Assembly: GCA_021779435.1 (NCBI GenBank) | Contig: JAJYAR010000060.1 | Location: forward strand, 1-10,197 | DNA: 10,197 nucleotides | Direction of reading: 5' to 3' | Source: a bacterium | GTDB taxonomy: Bacteria > Verrucomicrobiota > Verrucomicrobiae > JAJYAR01 | In this document: positions 1 through 6,543 of the stretch, one piece after another | Position numbering within the stretch: the first letter of the stretch is position 1 | Layout: each line of letters starts with the position of its first letter | The notes under the pieces: model-generated | Databases searched by the model: none | Seen by the model: only the letters and a program-made list of their open reading frames with translations | Told to the model about the DNA's origin: nothing | Made by a program: the position numbers and the translations under genes

Positions 1-134
1 GACCTCCTCCGTCACGAACCCGCTCTCAAGAGCCTAGGGTGATGCTTTCCTTCGCCGAGAGGCGCAGGTGAGTGGGTTCGCGGCTCCACCGGACCGCCGG
101 TAGGAGGGAATTCATTCGCGATGGTTTTCTGTGG

Positions 135-154
135 GCGGGGTGCCCTCACCCCGC
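135..154. repeat. Perfect 8-bp-stem hairpin
   Basis: GCGGGGTG at 135-142 is the exact reverse complement of CACCCCGC at 147-154, with a CCCT loop. It is flanked by TTTT at 124-127 and AAAAA at 155-159, which could pair across a bulge. On neither strand is the stem followed by a T run, so it is not an ordinary intrinsic terminator. It may be a structural or repeat element, or a hairpin in the oleC leader. Confidence 0.55.
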
Positions 155-247
155 AAAAATTCGCAGACGAGCGTGTCAAGGAGCGAGGCAGCTCGCGGCC
201 TGCGAGTGAACCAGGCCTTACCTTCATTCCCTTTGTGATCTTCTGTT

Positions 248-295
248 AAGCCGGTTCCGCCGCGTTTTGGTTGCCCGTTTCCCGAGCACCGGCTT
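248..295 (+). promoter_or_regulatory. Inverted repeat just before the oleC start codon
   Basis: AAGCCGGT (248-255) and ACCGGCTT (288-295) are exact reverse complements separated by 32 nt. The right arm ends 15 nt before the oleC ATG. In an mRNA starting further left, this stem would sit close to the ribosome landing site. No Shine-Dalgarno sequence is visible in that short gap. A regulatory role is inference only; an 8-bp GC-rich match can arise by chance. Confidence 0.3.
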
Positions 296-310
296 GCGTC
301 AACGCAGCTC

Positions 311-1975
311 ATGACCGCCCAACTGCCTCCGGCTCCGACTGCGAACGCGAACATCGCGCGGCACCTCGCGCTGATGGCGGCGGCGCAGCCGGAGCGGATC
401 GCGCTGGAAGTGCCGCGCGGTCGCACGCGGGCGGGTGACATCGATTATCTGTCCCTGACTTTCGCCGAGCTTGATGCGGAGGTGGCGGCGTGGACCTCGC
501 GGCTCACGAGCGCCGGGGTGCGTCCGGGCGATCGCACGCTCGTGATGGTCCGCCAGGGGTTGCCGCTGATCGCCTCGGCGTTTGCCGTGTTCCGCGCCGG
601 CGCAGTCCCGGTCATCATCGATCCGGGCATGGGCCTGAAGAGCTTTCTCGCGTGTGTGCGGCACGCGCATCCACGCGCGCTTGTCGGCATCCCGCTGGCA
701 GTCCTCGTGAGTCGCTTGTTCCGGCCCTCGTTCCGCTCCGTCTCGGTCCGCGTGGGCGCCAGCGGTTCGCTCACCTCCCGGCTGTCGCGCCCCGGCGCCC
801 GGCTCGCCACTCCGTCGGTCACCCATCCGTCGCGTGAGAACGACCTCGCGGCCATCCTGTTCACGTCGGGTTCGACCGGAGCGCCGAAGGGTGTCTGTTA
901 CGAGCATCGGATGTTCGACGCGCAGATCCGTCTGATCCGGGAGACCTACGGCATCGCGCCGGGTGAGATCGACCTGCCGCTGCTGCCGGTCTTCGCATTG
1001 TTCAATCCCGCCCTCGGCATGACCACGATCGTCCCGGAAATCGACCCGCGCCGCCCGGCCGACGTCGACCCCGCGAAGATCGTCCAGGCGATACGCCAGG
1101 AGGGTGTCACGAATTCCTTCGGGTCACCGACGTTGTGGAGGAAGATCGGCGAGCACTGCGTCAGCCACCGCATCACGCTTCCCTCGCTCCGGCGCGTGCT
1201 CTGCGCGGGCGCTCCCGTCCCGGCTTCTCTCTGGAATGCCGCCGCGGAGTTCCTGCCAAATTCCCGGCTGCACAGTCCGTACGGCGCCACCGAAGCGCTG
1301 CCCGTTGCGACCATTTCCTCCGCTGAAATCGACACGAGCGCCATCCGCGGGGCGTGCGTGGGAAGACCGGTTCCGGGGATCGATGTGCGAATCATCGAGA
1401 TCAACGAGGGCCCGATCTCCAACGTATCCGAAACCCGCGCAGTGACGGCGGGCGTCATCGGCGAGATCATCGTTCGCGGTCCGGTGGTCACCGAAACCTA
1501 CGACGAACAGCCGGACGCGACGCGTGCCGCGAAGATCAGGGACGCCGCCGGTGCGGTCTGGCATCGGATGGGGGACTGCGGCTTCGTCGATGCGGACGGG
1601 CGTCTCTGGTTCTGCGGCCGGAAGGTCGAGCGGGTGGTCACCGACACGGAAACTTTCCACACGGAGCCCTGCGAACAGGTGTTTCGTCAGGATCCGCGGG
1701 TGAAACGCTGCGCGCTCATTGGCATCACCGGCGCGACGGGGACGCGTCCCGCGCTGGTGGTCGAAGCGGCTCTTCGGAGCACAACGGAGCAGAGACGTTT
1801 CGCGCGCGAGCTCGGTGCGCTTGCGCGGAAGCATCCGCACACGAACCCGATTCGCGTGTTTTACTTTCACCCGAAGTTTCCCGTGGATGTCCGGCACAAT
1901 GCAAAGATCCACCGGCTCGCGCTCCGGCGATGGGCGGCGACGGCCAAGGGCTTCGAAATCGAGCCGAAGCGATGA
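311..1975 (+). CDS. oleC: OleC, beta-lactone synthetase (acyl-adenylate-forming enzyme)
   Basis: This is a 554-residue protein of the AMP-forming (ANL) superfamily. Known OleC enzymes use ATP to adenylate a 2-alkyl-3-hydroxyalkanoic acid and cyclise it to a beta-lactone, the third step of head-to-head long-chain olefin synthesis, and work in the cytoplasm in a complex with OleB and OleD. Visible motifs are the phosphate-binding loop TSGSTGAPKG (185-194), the YGATE adenine/Mg motif (324-328), GDCGF with the ribose-binding Asp422, the hinge region CGRKVE with Arg437, and a C-terminal A10-like Lys532 in HNAKIHR. The length fits the family. The start is the first ATG after the in-frame stop at 236-238; there is no good ribosome binding site. 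The stop overlaps the oleD start (ATGA), which supports an operon. The oleC call, rather than a generic acyl-CoA ligase, rests on family resemblance plus the adjacent oleD. Confidence 0.92.
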   Translation: MTAQLPPAPTANANIARHLALMAAAQPERIALEVPRGRTRAGDIDYLSLTFAELDAEVAAWTSRLTSAGVRPGDRTLVMVRQGLPLIASAFAVFRAGAVPVIIDPGMGLKSFLACVRHAHPRALVGIPLAVLVSRLFRPSFRSVSVRVGASGSLTSRLSRPGARLATPSVTHPSRENDLAAILFTSGSTGAPKGVCYEHRMFDAQIRLIRETYGIAPGEIDLPLLPVFALFNPALGMTTIVPEIDPRRPADVDPAKIVQAIRQEGVTNSFGSPTLWRKIGEHCVSHRITLPSLRRVLCAGAPVPASLWNAAAEFLPNSRLHSPYGATEALPVATISSAEIDTSAIRGACVGRPVPGIDVRIIEINEGPISNVSETRAVTAGVIGEIIVRGPVVTETYDEQPDATRAAKIRDAAGAVWHRMGDCGFVDADGRLWFCGRKVERVVTDTETFHTEPCEQVFRQDPRVKRCALIGITGATGTRPALVVEAALRSTTEQRRFARELGALARKHPHTNPIRVFYFHPKFPVDVRHNAKIHRLALRRWAATAKGFEIEPKR

Positions 1976-2985
1976 GCATCACCCTTGTCACCGGCGGGAC
2001 CGGGTTCCTTGGACGACGGCTGGTGGAACGGCTCCTCTCCGCCGGCCGGCAGGTGACCGTCCTCGCGCGCAACCCGGCGCGCGATCTCGAGCAGCGCGGG
2101 GTGACCTTTGTCCGCGCCGCGCTTCATGAAACCGCCGCGGTTCGTGCCGCGTGTGCCGGCGTGGAGACCGTCTTCCACGTCGCCGCGAGGGTGGGCGTGT
2201 GGGGGCCGTACGACGACTATTTCAGGACGAACGTTCTCGGTACGCGCGCTCTCATCGAGGGCTGCCGCGAACAGGGCGTGCGCCGTCTCGTGTACACCAG
2301 CACGCCGAGCGTCGTTTACAATGGCCGCGACCTGGCCGGCGCCGACGAAAGCCTGCCGCTCACGACGGCGTGCCCCAGCAATTACCCGCTGACTAAGGCG
2401 ATCGCGGAGCAAGAAGTCCTTGCGGCGAACGGACCCTTATTGCGTACGATCGCCTTGCGGCCGCATCTGATCTGGGGCGTCGGTGATCCTCATCTGGTGC
2501 CTCGCGTGCTGGAGCGCGCCCGCGCGGGCCGCCTGCGCATCGTCGGCTCCGGCACCAACCGCGTCGACATGGTCCATGTGGAGAACGCCGTCGATGCACA
2601 CCTCCTTGCGGAAGCGGCTCTCCTGCGCTCCGGGACGGACACGCGCAGGGCGGAGGGCCGGGCGTATTTCATCACGAACGGGGAGCCGGTCGTGCTCTGG
2701 GACTGGATCAACGGCCTGCTCCGTTCACTCGGCGAACCGCCGGTCATTCGACGCATTTCCTTTCGCGCCGCCGTGGCTGCGGGCGCCGCATGCGAACTCG
2801 CGTGGCGCTGCCTTCCGCTGCGCGGCGAACCGCCGATGACGCGCTTCGTCGCCGCGGAGCTGGCCAGGGATCACTGGTTCGATATCACCGCGGCGCGTCG
2901 CGACCTGGGGTATGCGCCGAAGGTCACGATGGCCGACGGCACCGCCGAACTTGTCGGCAGTCTGCGGCGGCTGTCCGTGTCCTGA
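1972..2985 (+). CDS. oleD: OleD, NAD(P)-dependent 2-alkyl-3-oxoalkanoate reductase
   Basis: This is a 337-residue extended short-chain dehydrogenase of the 3-beta-hydroxysteroid dehydrogenase-like group. Known OleD enzymes reduce the 2-alkyl-3-keto acid made by OleA to the 2-alkyl-3-hydroxy acid with NADPH; OleC then acts on that acid. The N-terminus carries the Rossmann fingerprint TGGTGFLG (7-14). The active-site region YTSTPSVV supplies Ser110/Thr111, and NYPLTK supplies the Tyr138-x-x-x-Lys142 pair. The C-terminal part, with FDITAARRDLGYAPKV, is typical of this family. The ATG at 1972 overlaps the oleC stop by 4 nt, so translation is probably coupled to oleC; the start also places the nucleotide-binding motif at the usual distance. 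No terminator follows; only a weak 6-bp hairpin at 3049-3063 is seen downstream. Confidence 0.92.
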   Translation: MSITLVTGGTGFLGRRLVERLLSAGRQVTVLARNPARDLEQRGVTFVRAALHETAAVRAACAGVETVFHVAARVGVWGPYDDYFRTNVLGTRALIEGCREQGVRRLVYTSTPSVVYNGRDLAGADESLPLTTACPSNYPLTKAIAEQEVLAANGPLLRTIALRPHLIWGVGDPHLVPRVLERARAGRLRIVGSGTNRVDMVHVENAVDAHLLAEAALLRSGTDTRRAEGRAYFITNGEPVVLWDWINGLLRSLGEPPVIRRISFRAAVAAGAACELAWRCLPLRGEPPMTRFVAAELARDHWFDITAARRDLGYAPKVTMADGTAELVGSLRRLSVS

Positions 2986-3048
2986 ATTTCGCCCCGCGAG
3001 GCTGCCGCGTATTCAACTTGCAAGCATCCGCGGTGGCTGCCGGCGGCT

Positions 3049-3063
3049 GCCGGACATTCCGGC
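3049..3063 (+). repeat. Short hairpin and tandem GGCTGCCGG in the oleD-receptor gap
   Basis: GCCGGA (3049-3054) and TCCGGC (3058-3063) form a perfect 6-bp stem with a CAT loop. Just before it, the 9-mer GGCTGCCGG occurs twice with a 10-nt period (3035-3043 and 3045-3053). No T run follows, so a terminator role for oleCD is doubtful. The rest of the 186-nt gap up to the receptor start holds a REP-like hairpin (3100-3126) and a ribosome binding site (3156-3161). Confidence 0.35.
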
Positions 3064-3099
3064 ATAGGAGACGTGGACAAGAGCCGGCACGCCCCCATG

Positions 3100-3126
3100 G
3101 TAGCCGGCGCACCACCGCTCGGGTGG
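3100..3126 (+). repeat. GTAG-headed hairpin, possible degenerate REP unit
   Basis: GTAGCC at 3100-3105 is the same six-base head as the clear REP units at the right end of the window. It is followed by an imperfect palindromic region whose best stem is CCACC (3112-3116) with GGTGG (3122-3126) around a GCTCG loop. The stem does not directly follow the head as it does in the right-end units, so this may be a decayed copy or chance. It lies in the leader of the receptor gene. Confidence 0.25.
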
Positions 3127-3155
3127 ACCCTAGCTTATCCCCCCGCCACCCCCGC

Positions 3156-3161
3156 GGAGAG
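3156..3161 (+). promoter_or_regulatory. Ribosome binding site supporting the receptor start
   Basis: GGAGAG lies 10 nt before the ATG at 3172. It helps choose this start over an in-frame ATG at 3073, which would add 33 residues with no signal-peptide character ahead of a well-formed signal peptide. Confidence 0.55.
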
Positions 3162-3171
3162 CAAAACCCCT

Positions 3172-6100
3172 ATGAATACCAAGCGTATTGGCACGTCATT
3201 GCGCGTGCTCGCAAGGAGCGTTTCGTGGCTCCTTTTTGGACTGATGGCCACAGCCGTCAGTCCGGTTATGGCCCAATCGGCAGGAACAGCGAACATCACG
3301 GGTCGCGTCATCAACCAGGCGACCGGTGAGTATCTGCGCAACGCGAACATCGCGGTCGCAGGCACCGATATCAGGGCGGTCGCGGAAGCCGGCGGCTACT
3401 ACCACCTGAACAGCGTGCCGGCCGGAACCGTTCAACTGTCGGTTACCTATGCCGGCCTCGATCCACAGGAGGTCACCGTCCAGGCGCCCGCCGGACAGAC
3501 CGTGACGCAGGACGTCGCGCTCACGAGCCGGAGTTACTCCGACGTGGTGCAGCTCGACCAGTACGTCGTTGCGACCGAGCGCGAGGGCAACGCGAAGGCG
3601 ATCATGGAGCAGCGCAACTCCTGGAATCCGAAGAAAGTGATCTCGGCCGATGCGCTGGGCAGTGTTTCCGAAGGCAACGTCGGCGAGTTCCTGAAGCTGA
3701 TGCCCGGCGTCGCGATGGACTACGTCGAGGCTGACACGCGCGCCATGCGCGTTCGTGGTCTGAACCCCAAATACGCCAACGTGCTCCTCGACGGGATGCA
3801 GGTTGCGAGCGCTGGCTCCTCGAATATCGGCACCGGCCGGGCCTTCGAGTTCGAGCAGCTCTCGATCGCCAGCGTTGAGACCGTGGAGTTGACCAAGGCA
3901 CCGACGGCCGATCAGCCGTCCTCCGTCGCCGGAACGGTCAACCTGCGGACGAAGGGCGCCTTCGACCGCAAGGGCCGTCGGATCACGTTCAATGCCGGCT
4001 TGTCCGCGAACTCCTATTACATGGATCTCGAGAAGACCCAGGGCTGGGACAACAAGGACCGCCGCAAGCTGCTTCCGAATGCGAACTTCGAATACTCGGA
4101 TATCGTCATGGATGGGAAGCTGGGCGTCATTGTTGGCCTAAGCATGAGCGAGACGATCGCCGCGCAGAAGCACGTGTGGTTCTTCAACAACACGTTTAAC
4201 CAGGACTTCTCCGACAACCGCACCGAGATACCGACCATCACCCGGATCTGGTTCCAGGACGGTCCCAAGCCGACCTCCCGCGGAAACTACAACCTCCGCC
4301 TCGACTATCGCTTCAGCGACGCGCTGCACGCCTACGCTCGCATCGACTACACGACCTACGACGCGCGTTTCTACAACCGCACGATGGACCTCCGTCCAAC
4401 GGCGACCGCACCGGGCGCCACGTGGACCGACCAGACCGTCACAGCTGGGCGCGTCTCGGTCGACTCGAACCAATTCATGACGAAGGAAGGCAACACCTAC
4501 GTCTTCACGACGGGAGCCTCGTATCGCATGGACAAGCTGCTGATCGACGTGTCCGGCCACTACTCCCGCGCCCGGAACTGGTACGGCAACCTGGAGCACG
4601 GTCACTTCACCGACTTCTCGTCGAGCATCTACAACGTCGCGTGGAGGATGACGCGGCCGTCGCCCGGTTCGGACGATCTGCACTTCACCCAGCTGAACAC
4701 CACGCCGTCCACCGATTGGACGAACATCGCCAACTACCGATTCGACCCGGGTTCGATCGGCTGGCATGAGCGCCGCTCTAAGGACCAGCAGTGGACCGGC
4801 AAAGCCGATTTTACGTACGACCTCAGCCGCGGTCGCGTGCCACAGACCATCAAGTTTGGCGGACTCACCAATCTGAAGGTTCTCGACGTGAAGCGCGCCG
4901 GCCTGCTCACCGTCAACATCACGGGACCTGACAAGCTCACGAGTGCGGCGAGCGATCTCAGCGATGCCGCCGTCGCGGGCCGCGCCGATGATCCGCGTCC
5001 GTCCCAGTTCGTGGACACCGGCTATCACACGGATTTCGGCGTCAATACGAACATGAACGGCATTCCGTCGCTCAGCCCGTGGAAGCTGTACGATTTCTAT
5101 CGCGCCAACCCGGGTCAGTTCACCATCGACCAGGCCGCCATCGATCTCGCACGGCTCCGTGGCCAGTGGGACTTCAAGGAGCGCATCAACTCGGTGTACA
5201 TCGAGGACAAGTTCACGTTCGGCGCGCTCGATCTGATGCCCGGAATCCGCCATGAGCGTACGAAGAGCTGGGGCAAGGGCATCAACACCACCACAAACCT
5301 CCCGGTCGCCGGCGGAAACAAGTACAGCAACACGCTCAAGTACCTGCATGCGAACTACAAGTTCTCCCAGCAGATGCGAGGCCGGGCGTCGTATCACGAG
5401 GCGATCACCCGTGCCGACCTGGGCAACCTGGTGCCAGGCGTGTCCGCGATCGACGACACCAACGCGAAGATCACTGCGAGCAACCCGGACCTGAAGCCGG
5501 AGCGCTCGAAGACGATCAATGCCGGTCTCGAGTATTACTTCGAGCCGGTGGGTTCACTGTCCGCAAACGTGTTCTACACCAAGGTTCGTGACCGGCAGTT
5601 CGGCAACCAGGTCCCGCTCGGTGCGGCCGGGTACCCGGGGCTCCCGGGCACGTCCAACTACACGCTCGTCGGACCGGTCAATATCTCGGTCCCCACGACG
5701 TACCAGGGCTTCGAGCTCGATTACCAGCAGCAGCTCACGTTCCTGCCGGGCGCTCTTCGCAACACGAGCATCTTCGCCAATCACACCCGGATCCATTACG
5801 ATGACTGGGCGTTCAATCTCGGCTCCCCCGAGATGATCACCAACGCCGGTATCGCGTATGGCCAGGGACGCTTCTCCGGGCGGCTCAACTTCAACTGGGT
5901 CGGCAAGATTCTCCAGAATCCGGCGCGCACCTACTCGGCAGCGACCAACGCGTGGACCGCCGCGTCGCCGTGGGTGCAGATGTACCAGCGGGATCGTCTC
6001 GTGACGGACCTGAACGTCGAGTTCCGGCTGTCTGAGCATTTCTCCGTGTTTGCCGACGGTCGAAACATCCTGAACGAGCCCTCGATCTACACGTACTACC

Positions 6101-6174
6101 AGCACGAGGACAACTTCGAGCGCATCCTCCGCACGGGCGCGATCTGGATGTTCGGCGTGAAGGGCCGGTTCTAA
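3172..6174 (+). CDS. TonB-dependent outer-membrane receptor with N-terminal carboxypeptidase-regulatory-like domain
   Basis: This is a 1000-residue ligand-gated outer-membrane importer, energised through TonB/ExbBD. The N-terminus has basic residues, a hydrophobic stretch and a likely signal peptidase site in PVMA|QS (after residue 34). Residues about 38-118 form a CarboxypepD-reg/CNA-B-like beta-sandwich (ITGRVINQATGEYL, GGYYHLNSVPAG). A TonB-box-like segment VVQLDQYVVATEREG lies at about 125-139. The plug runs about 145-262 (NVGEFLKLMPGV, MRVRGLNPKYANVLLDGM, ending SSVAGTVNLRTK). The rest is the beta-barrel, ending in FGVKGRF with the terminal Phe expected of outer-membrane barrels. There is no STN domain, so no direct anti-sigma signalling is expected. 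There is no SusD-type lipoprotein beside it. The substrate cannot be read from the sequence; the neighbouring glycosidase-like gene suggests an oligosaccharide. An intrinsic terminator follows 41 nt after the stop codon. Confidence 0.95.
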   Translation: MNTKRIGTSLRVLARSVSWLLFGLMATAVSPVMAQSAGTANITGRVINQATGEYLRNANIAVAGTDIRAVAEAGGYYHLNSVPAGTVQLSVTYAGLDPQEVTVQAPAGQTVTQDVALTSRSYSDVVQLDQYVVATEREGNAKAIMEQRNSWNPKKVISADALGSVSEGNVGEFLKLMPGVAMDYVEADTRAMRVRGLNPKYANVLLDGMQVASAGSSNIGTGRAFEFEQLSIASVETVELTKAPTADQPSSVAGTVNLRTKGAFDRKGRRITFNAGLSANSYYMDLEKTQGWDNKDRRKLLPNANFEYSDIVMDGKLGVIVGLSMSETIAAQKHVWFFNNTFNQDFSDNRTEIPTITRIWFQDGPKPTSRGNYNLRLDYRFSDALHAYARIDYTTYDARFYNRTMDLRPTATAPGATWTDQTVTAGRVSVDSNQFMTKEGNTYVFTTGASYRMDKLLIDVSGHYSRARNWYGNLEHGHFTDFSSSIYNVAWRMTRPSPGSDDLHFTQLNTTPSTDWTNIANYRFDPGSIGWHERRSKDQQWTGKADFTYDLSRGRVPQTIKFGGLTNLKVLDVKRAGLLTVNITGPDKLTSAASDLSDAAVAGRADDPRPSQFVDTGYHTDFGVNTNMNGIPSLSPWKLYDFYRANPGQFTIDQAAIDLARLRGQWDFKERINSVYIEDKFTFGALDLMPGIRHERTKSWGKGINTTTNLPVAGGNKYSNTLKYLHANYKFSQQMRGRASYHEAITRADLGNLVPGVSAIDDTNAKITASNPDLKPERSKTINAGLEYYFEPVGSLSANVFYTKVRDRQFGNQVPLGAAGYPGLPGTSNYTLVGPVNISVPTTYQGFELDYQQQLTFLPGALRNTSIFANHTRIHYDDWAFNLGSPEMITNAGIAYGQGRFSGRLNFNWVGKILQNPARTYSAATNAWTAASPWVQMYQRDRLVTDLNVEFRLSEHFSVFADGRNILNEPSIYTYYQHEDNFERILRTGAIWMFGVKGRF

Positions 6175-6215
6175 GACTTGGTTAGAGTTAGTTCGTAGTC
6201 TGTGTTTCGGTTCGA

Positions 6216-6254
6216 CCGCCGGAGCGAATACCCCTCGCTCCGGCGGTTTTTTTT
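6216..6254 (+). terminator. Intrinsic terminator of the receptor gene
   Basis: A perfect 12-bp stem, CCGCCGGAGCGA (6216-6227) with TCGCTCCGGCGG (6235-6246), encloses a 7-nt loop and is followed at once by eight T residues (6247-6254). The flanking A at 6215 can extend the pairing. It lies 41 nt after the receptor stop codon. It implies the receptor transcript ends here and the downstream gene has its own promoter. Confidence 0.95.
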
Positions 6255-6324
6255 AGGGCATTGAGGTGGAGCGCTTCACAACGATCCGCGGCCCGATACG
6301 CGGCCGGCCCGGCGGTCCGGCGCT

Positions 6325-6407
6325 ACCCCGGGGTTAGGGACCCCGGCCTGGAGCTTGGCTCGACACGCCAGTCGGAGACCGGCGAACCCCGGGGCAGGGA
6401 CCTCGGC
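6325..6407. repeat. Two related GC-rich palindromic units
   Basis: ACCCCGGGG followed by TT and AGGGACCCCGGC (6325-6347) recurs as ACCCCGGGG, C, AGGGACCTCGGC (6386-6407), differing by one base plus the one- versus two-base joint. Unit one folds as CCGGGGT (6328-6334) with ACCCCGG (6340-6346) around TAGGG. Unit two can fold the same way with one G-U pair. On the minus strand the sequence next to unit one begins GTAG (complement of 6321-6326 region) followed by a short CCGG/CCGG palindrome, which recalls REP units. It may be a decayed mobile repeat; copy number elsewhere is unknown. Confidence 0.4.
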
Positions 6408-6433
6408 TCCAACTCGCTCGCGTGCGCTTCCCA

Positions 6434-6450
6434 AAATCGTCATGCGATTT
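6434..6450. promoter_or_regulatory. Operator-like dyad upstream of the glycosidase-like gene
   Basis: AAATCGTCATGCGATTT is an exact 6-bp inverted repeat around a 5-nt centre, lying about 94 nt before the downstream ATG. Its size and spacing resemble a dimeric repressor or activator site. It overlaps a weak promoter-like pair (TCGTCA at 6437-6442 and TCTATT at 6460-6465, 17 nt apart). No regulator gene is in the window, and the match is to no family motif I can name. Confidence 0.3.
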
Positions 6451-6487
6451 CCAGAAATGTCTATTCCACGGCGAGCGGTTCCAGAGT

Positions 6488-6501
6488 AGCGTCAATACGC
6501 T
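6488..6501. promoter_or_regulatory. Second short dyad upstream of the glycosidase-like gene
   Basis: AGCGT CAAT ACGCT is a perfect 5-bp inverted repeat with a 4-nt centre, 42 nt before the ATG at 6544. It could be a leader hairpin or a protein-binding site. It is short enough to be chance. Confidence 0.2.
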
Positions 6502-6543
6502 CTGATCTTTCGGTCCGCGCGTCCTCCCGAATCTCTTACTTCG

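Larger units (their letters stand above)
1..310. other. Non-coding region upstream of oleC
   Basis: I find no gene here that I can support. A + strand frame open at the left edge reads DLLRHEPALKSLG and stops at 40-42; this could be the tail of an upstream gene, but it is too short to identify. A 42-codon + strand frame (121-249) and minus-strand frames over 12-441 have no recognisable protein character or ribosome binding site. The stretch holds several short inverted repeats: 88-101, 135-154, 183-206 and 248-295, listed separately where they are clear. I see no convincing sigma-70 promoter. The region probably holds the promoter and leader of oleC, unless transcription enters from oleA or oleB further left. 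Confidence 0.6.
6175..6543. other. Intergenic region between receptor and glycosidase-like gene
   Basis: This 369-nt stretch has no supportable gene. It holds the receptor terminator (6216-6254), a GC-rich section with two related palindromic units (6325-6407), and a less GC-rich section (about 6420-6543) with two operator-like dyads that should include the promoter of the downstream gene. A + strand open frame from 6261 to 6668 runs into the next gene in another frame and looks like a composition artefact. Confidence 0.65.

Noticed and set aside
1..42. A possible C-terminal tail of an upstream gene (DLLRHEPALKSLG, then stop)
   Set aside because: Thirteen residues are too few to tell a gene end from chance, and the other frames are equally open for part of the stretch.
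135..154. The hairpin as an intrinsic terminator
   Set aside because: The stem is followed by A residues on the + strand and by CCACAG on the minus strand, so no U tract would follow in either transcript.
1354..1971. An upstream in-frame extension of oleD inside oleC
   Set aside because: The extra 206 residues are Arg/Gly/Ser-rich out-of-frame oleC sequence; the Rossmann motif places the real start at 1972.
3074..3101. A promoter-like TGGACA with CATGGT 16 nt later, before the receptor
   Set aside because: The -35 match is good, but the -10 shares only three of six bases with the consensus; not enough in GC-rich DNA.
3073..3171. A longer start for the receptor at 3073
   Set aside because: It would put 33 non-hydrophobic residues ahead of a complete signal peptide; GGAGAG before 3172 supports the shorter form.
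4138..5397. A 419-codon minus-strand frame opposite the receptor
   Set aside because: It is a shadow of the receptor's third-position GC bias, with no motif.
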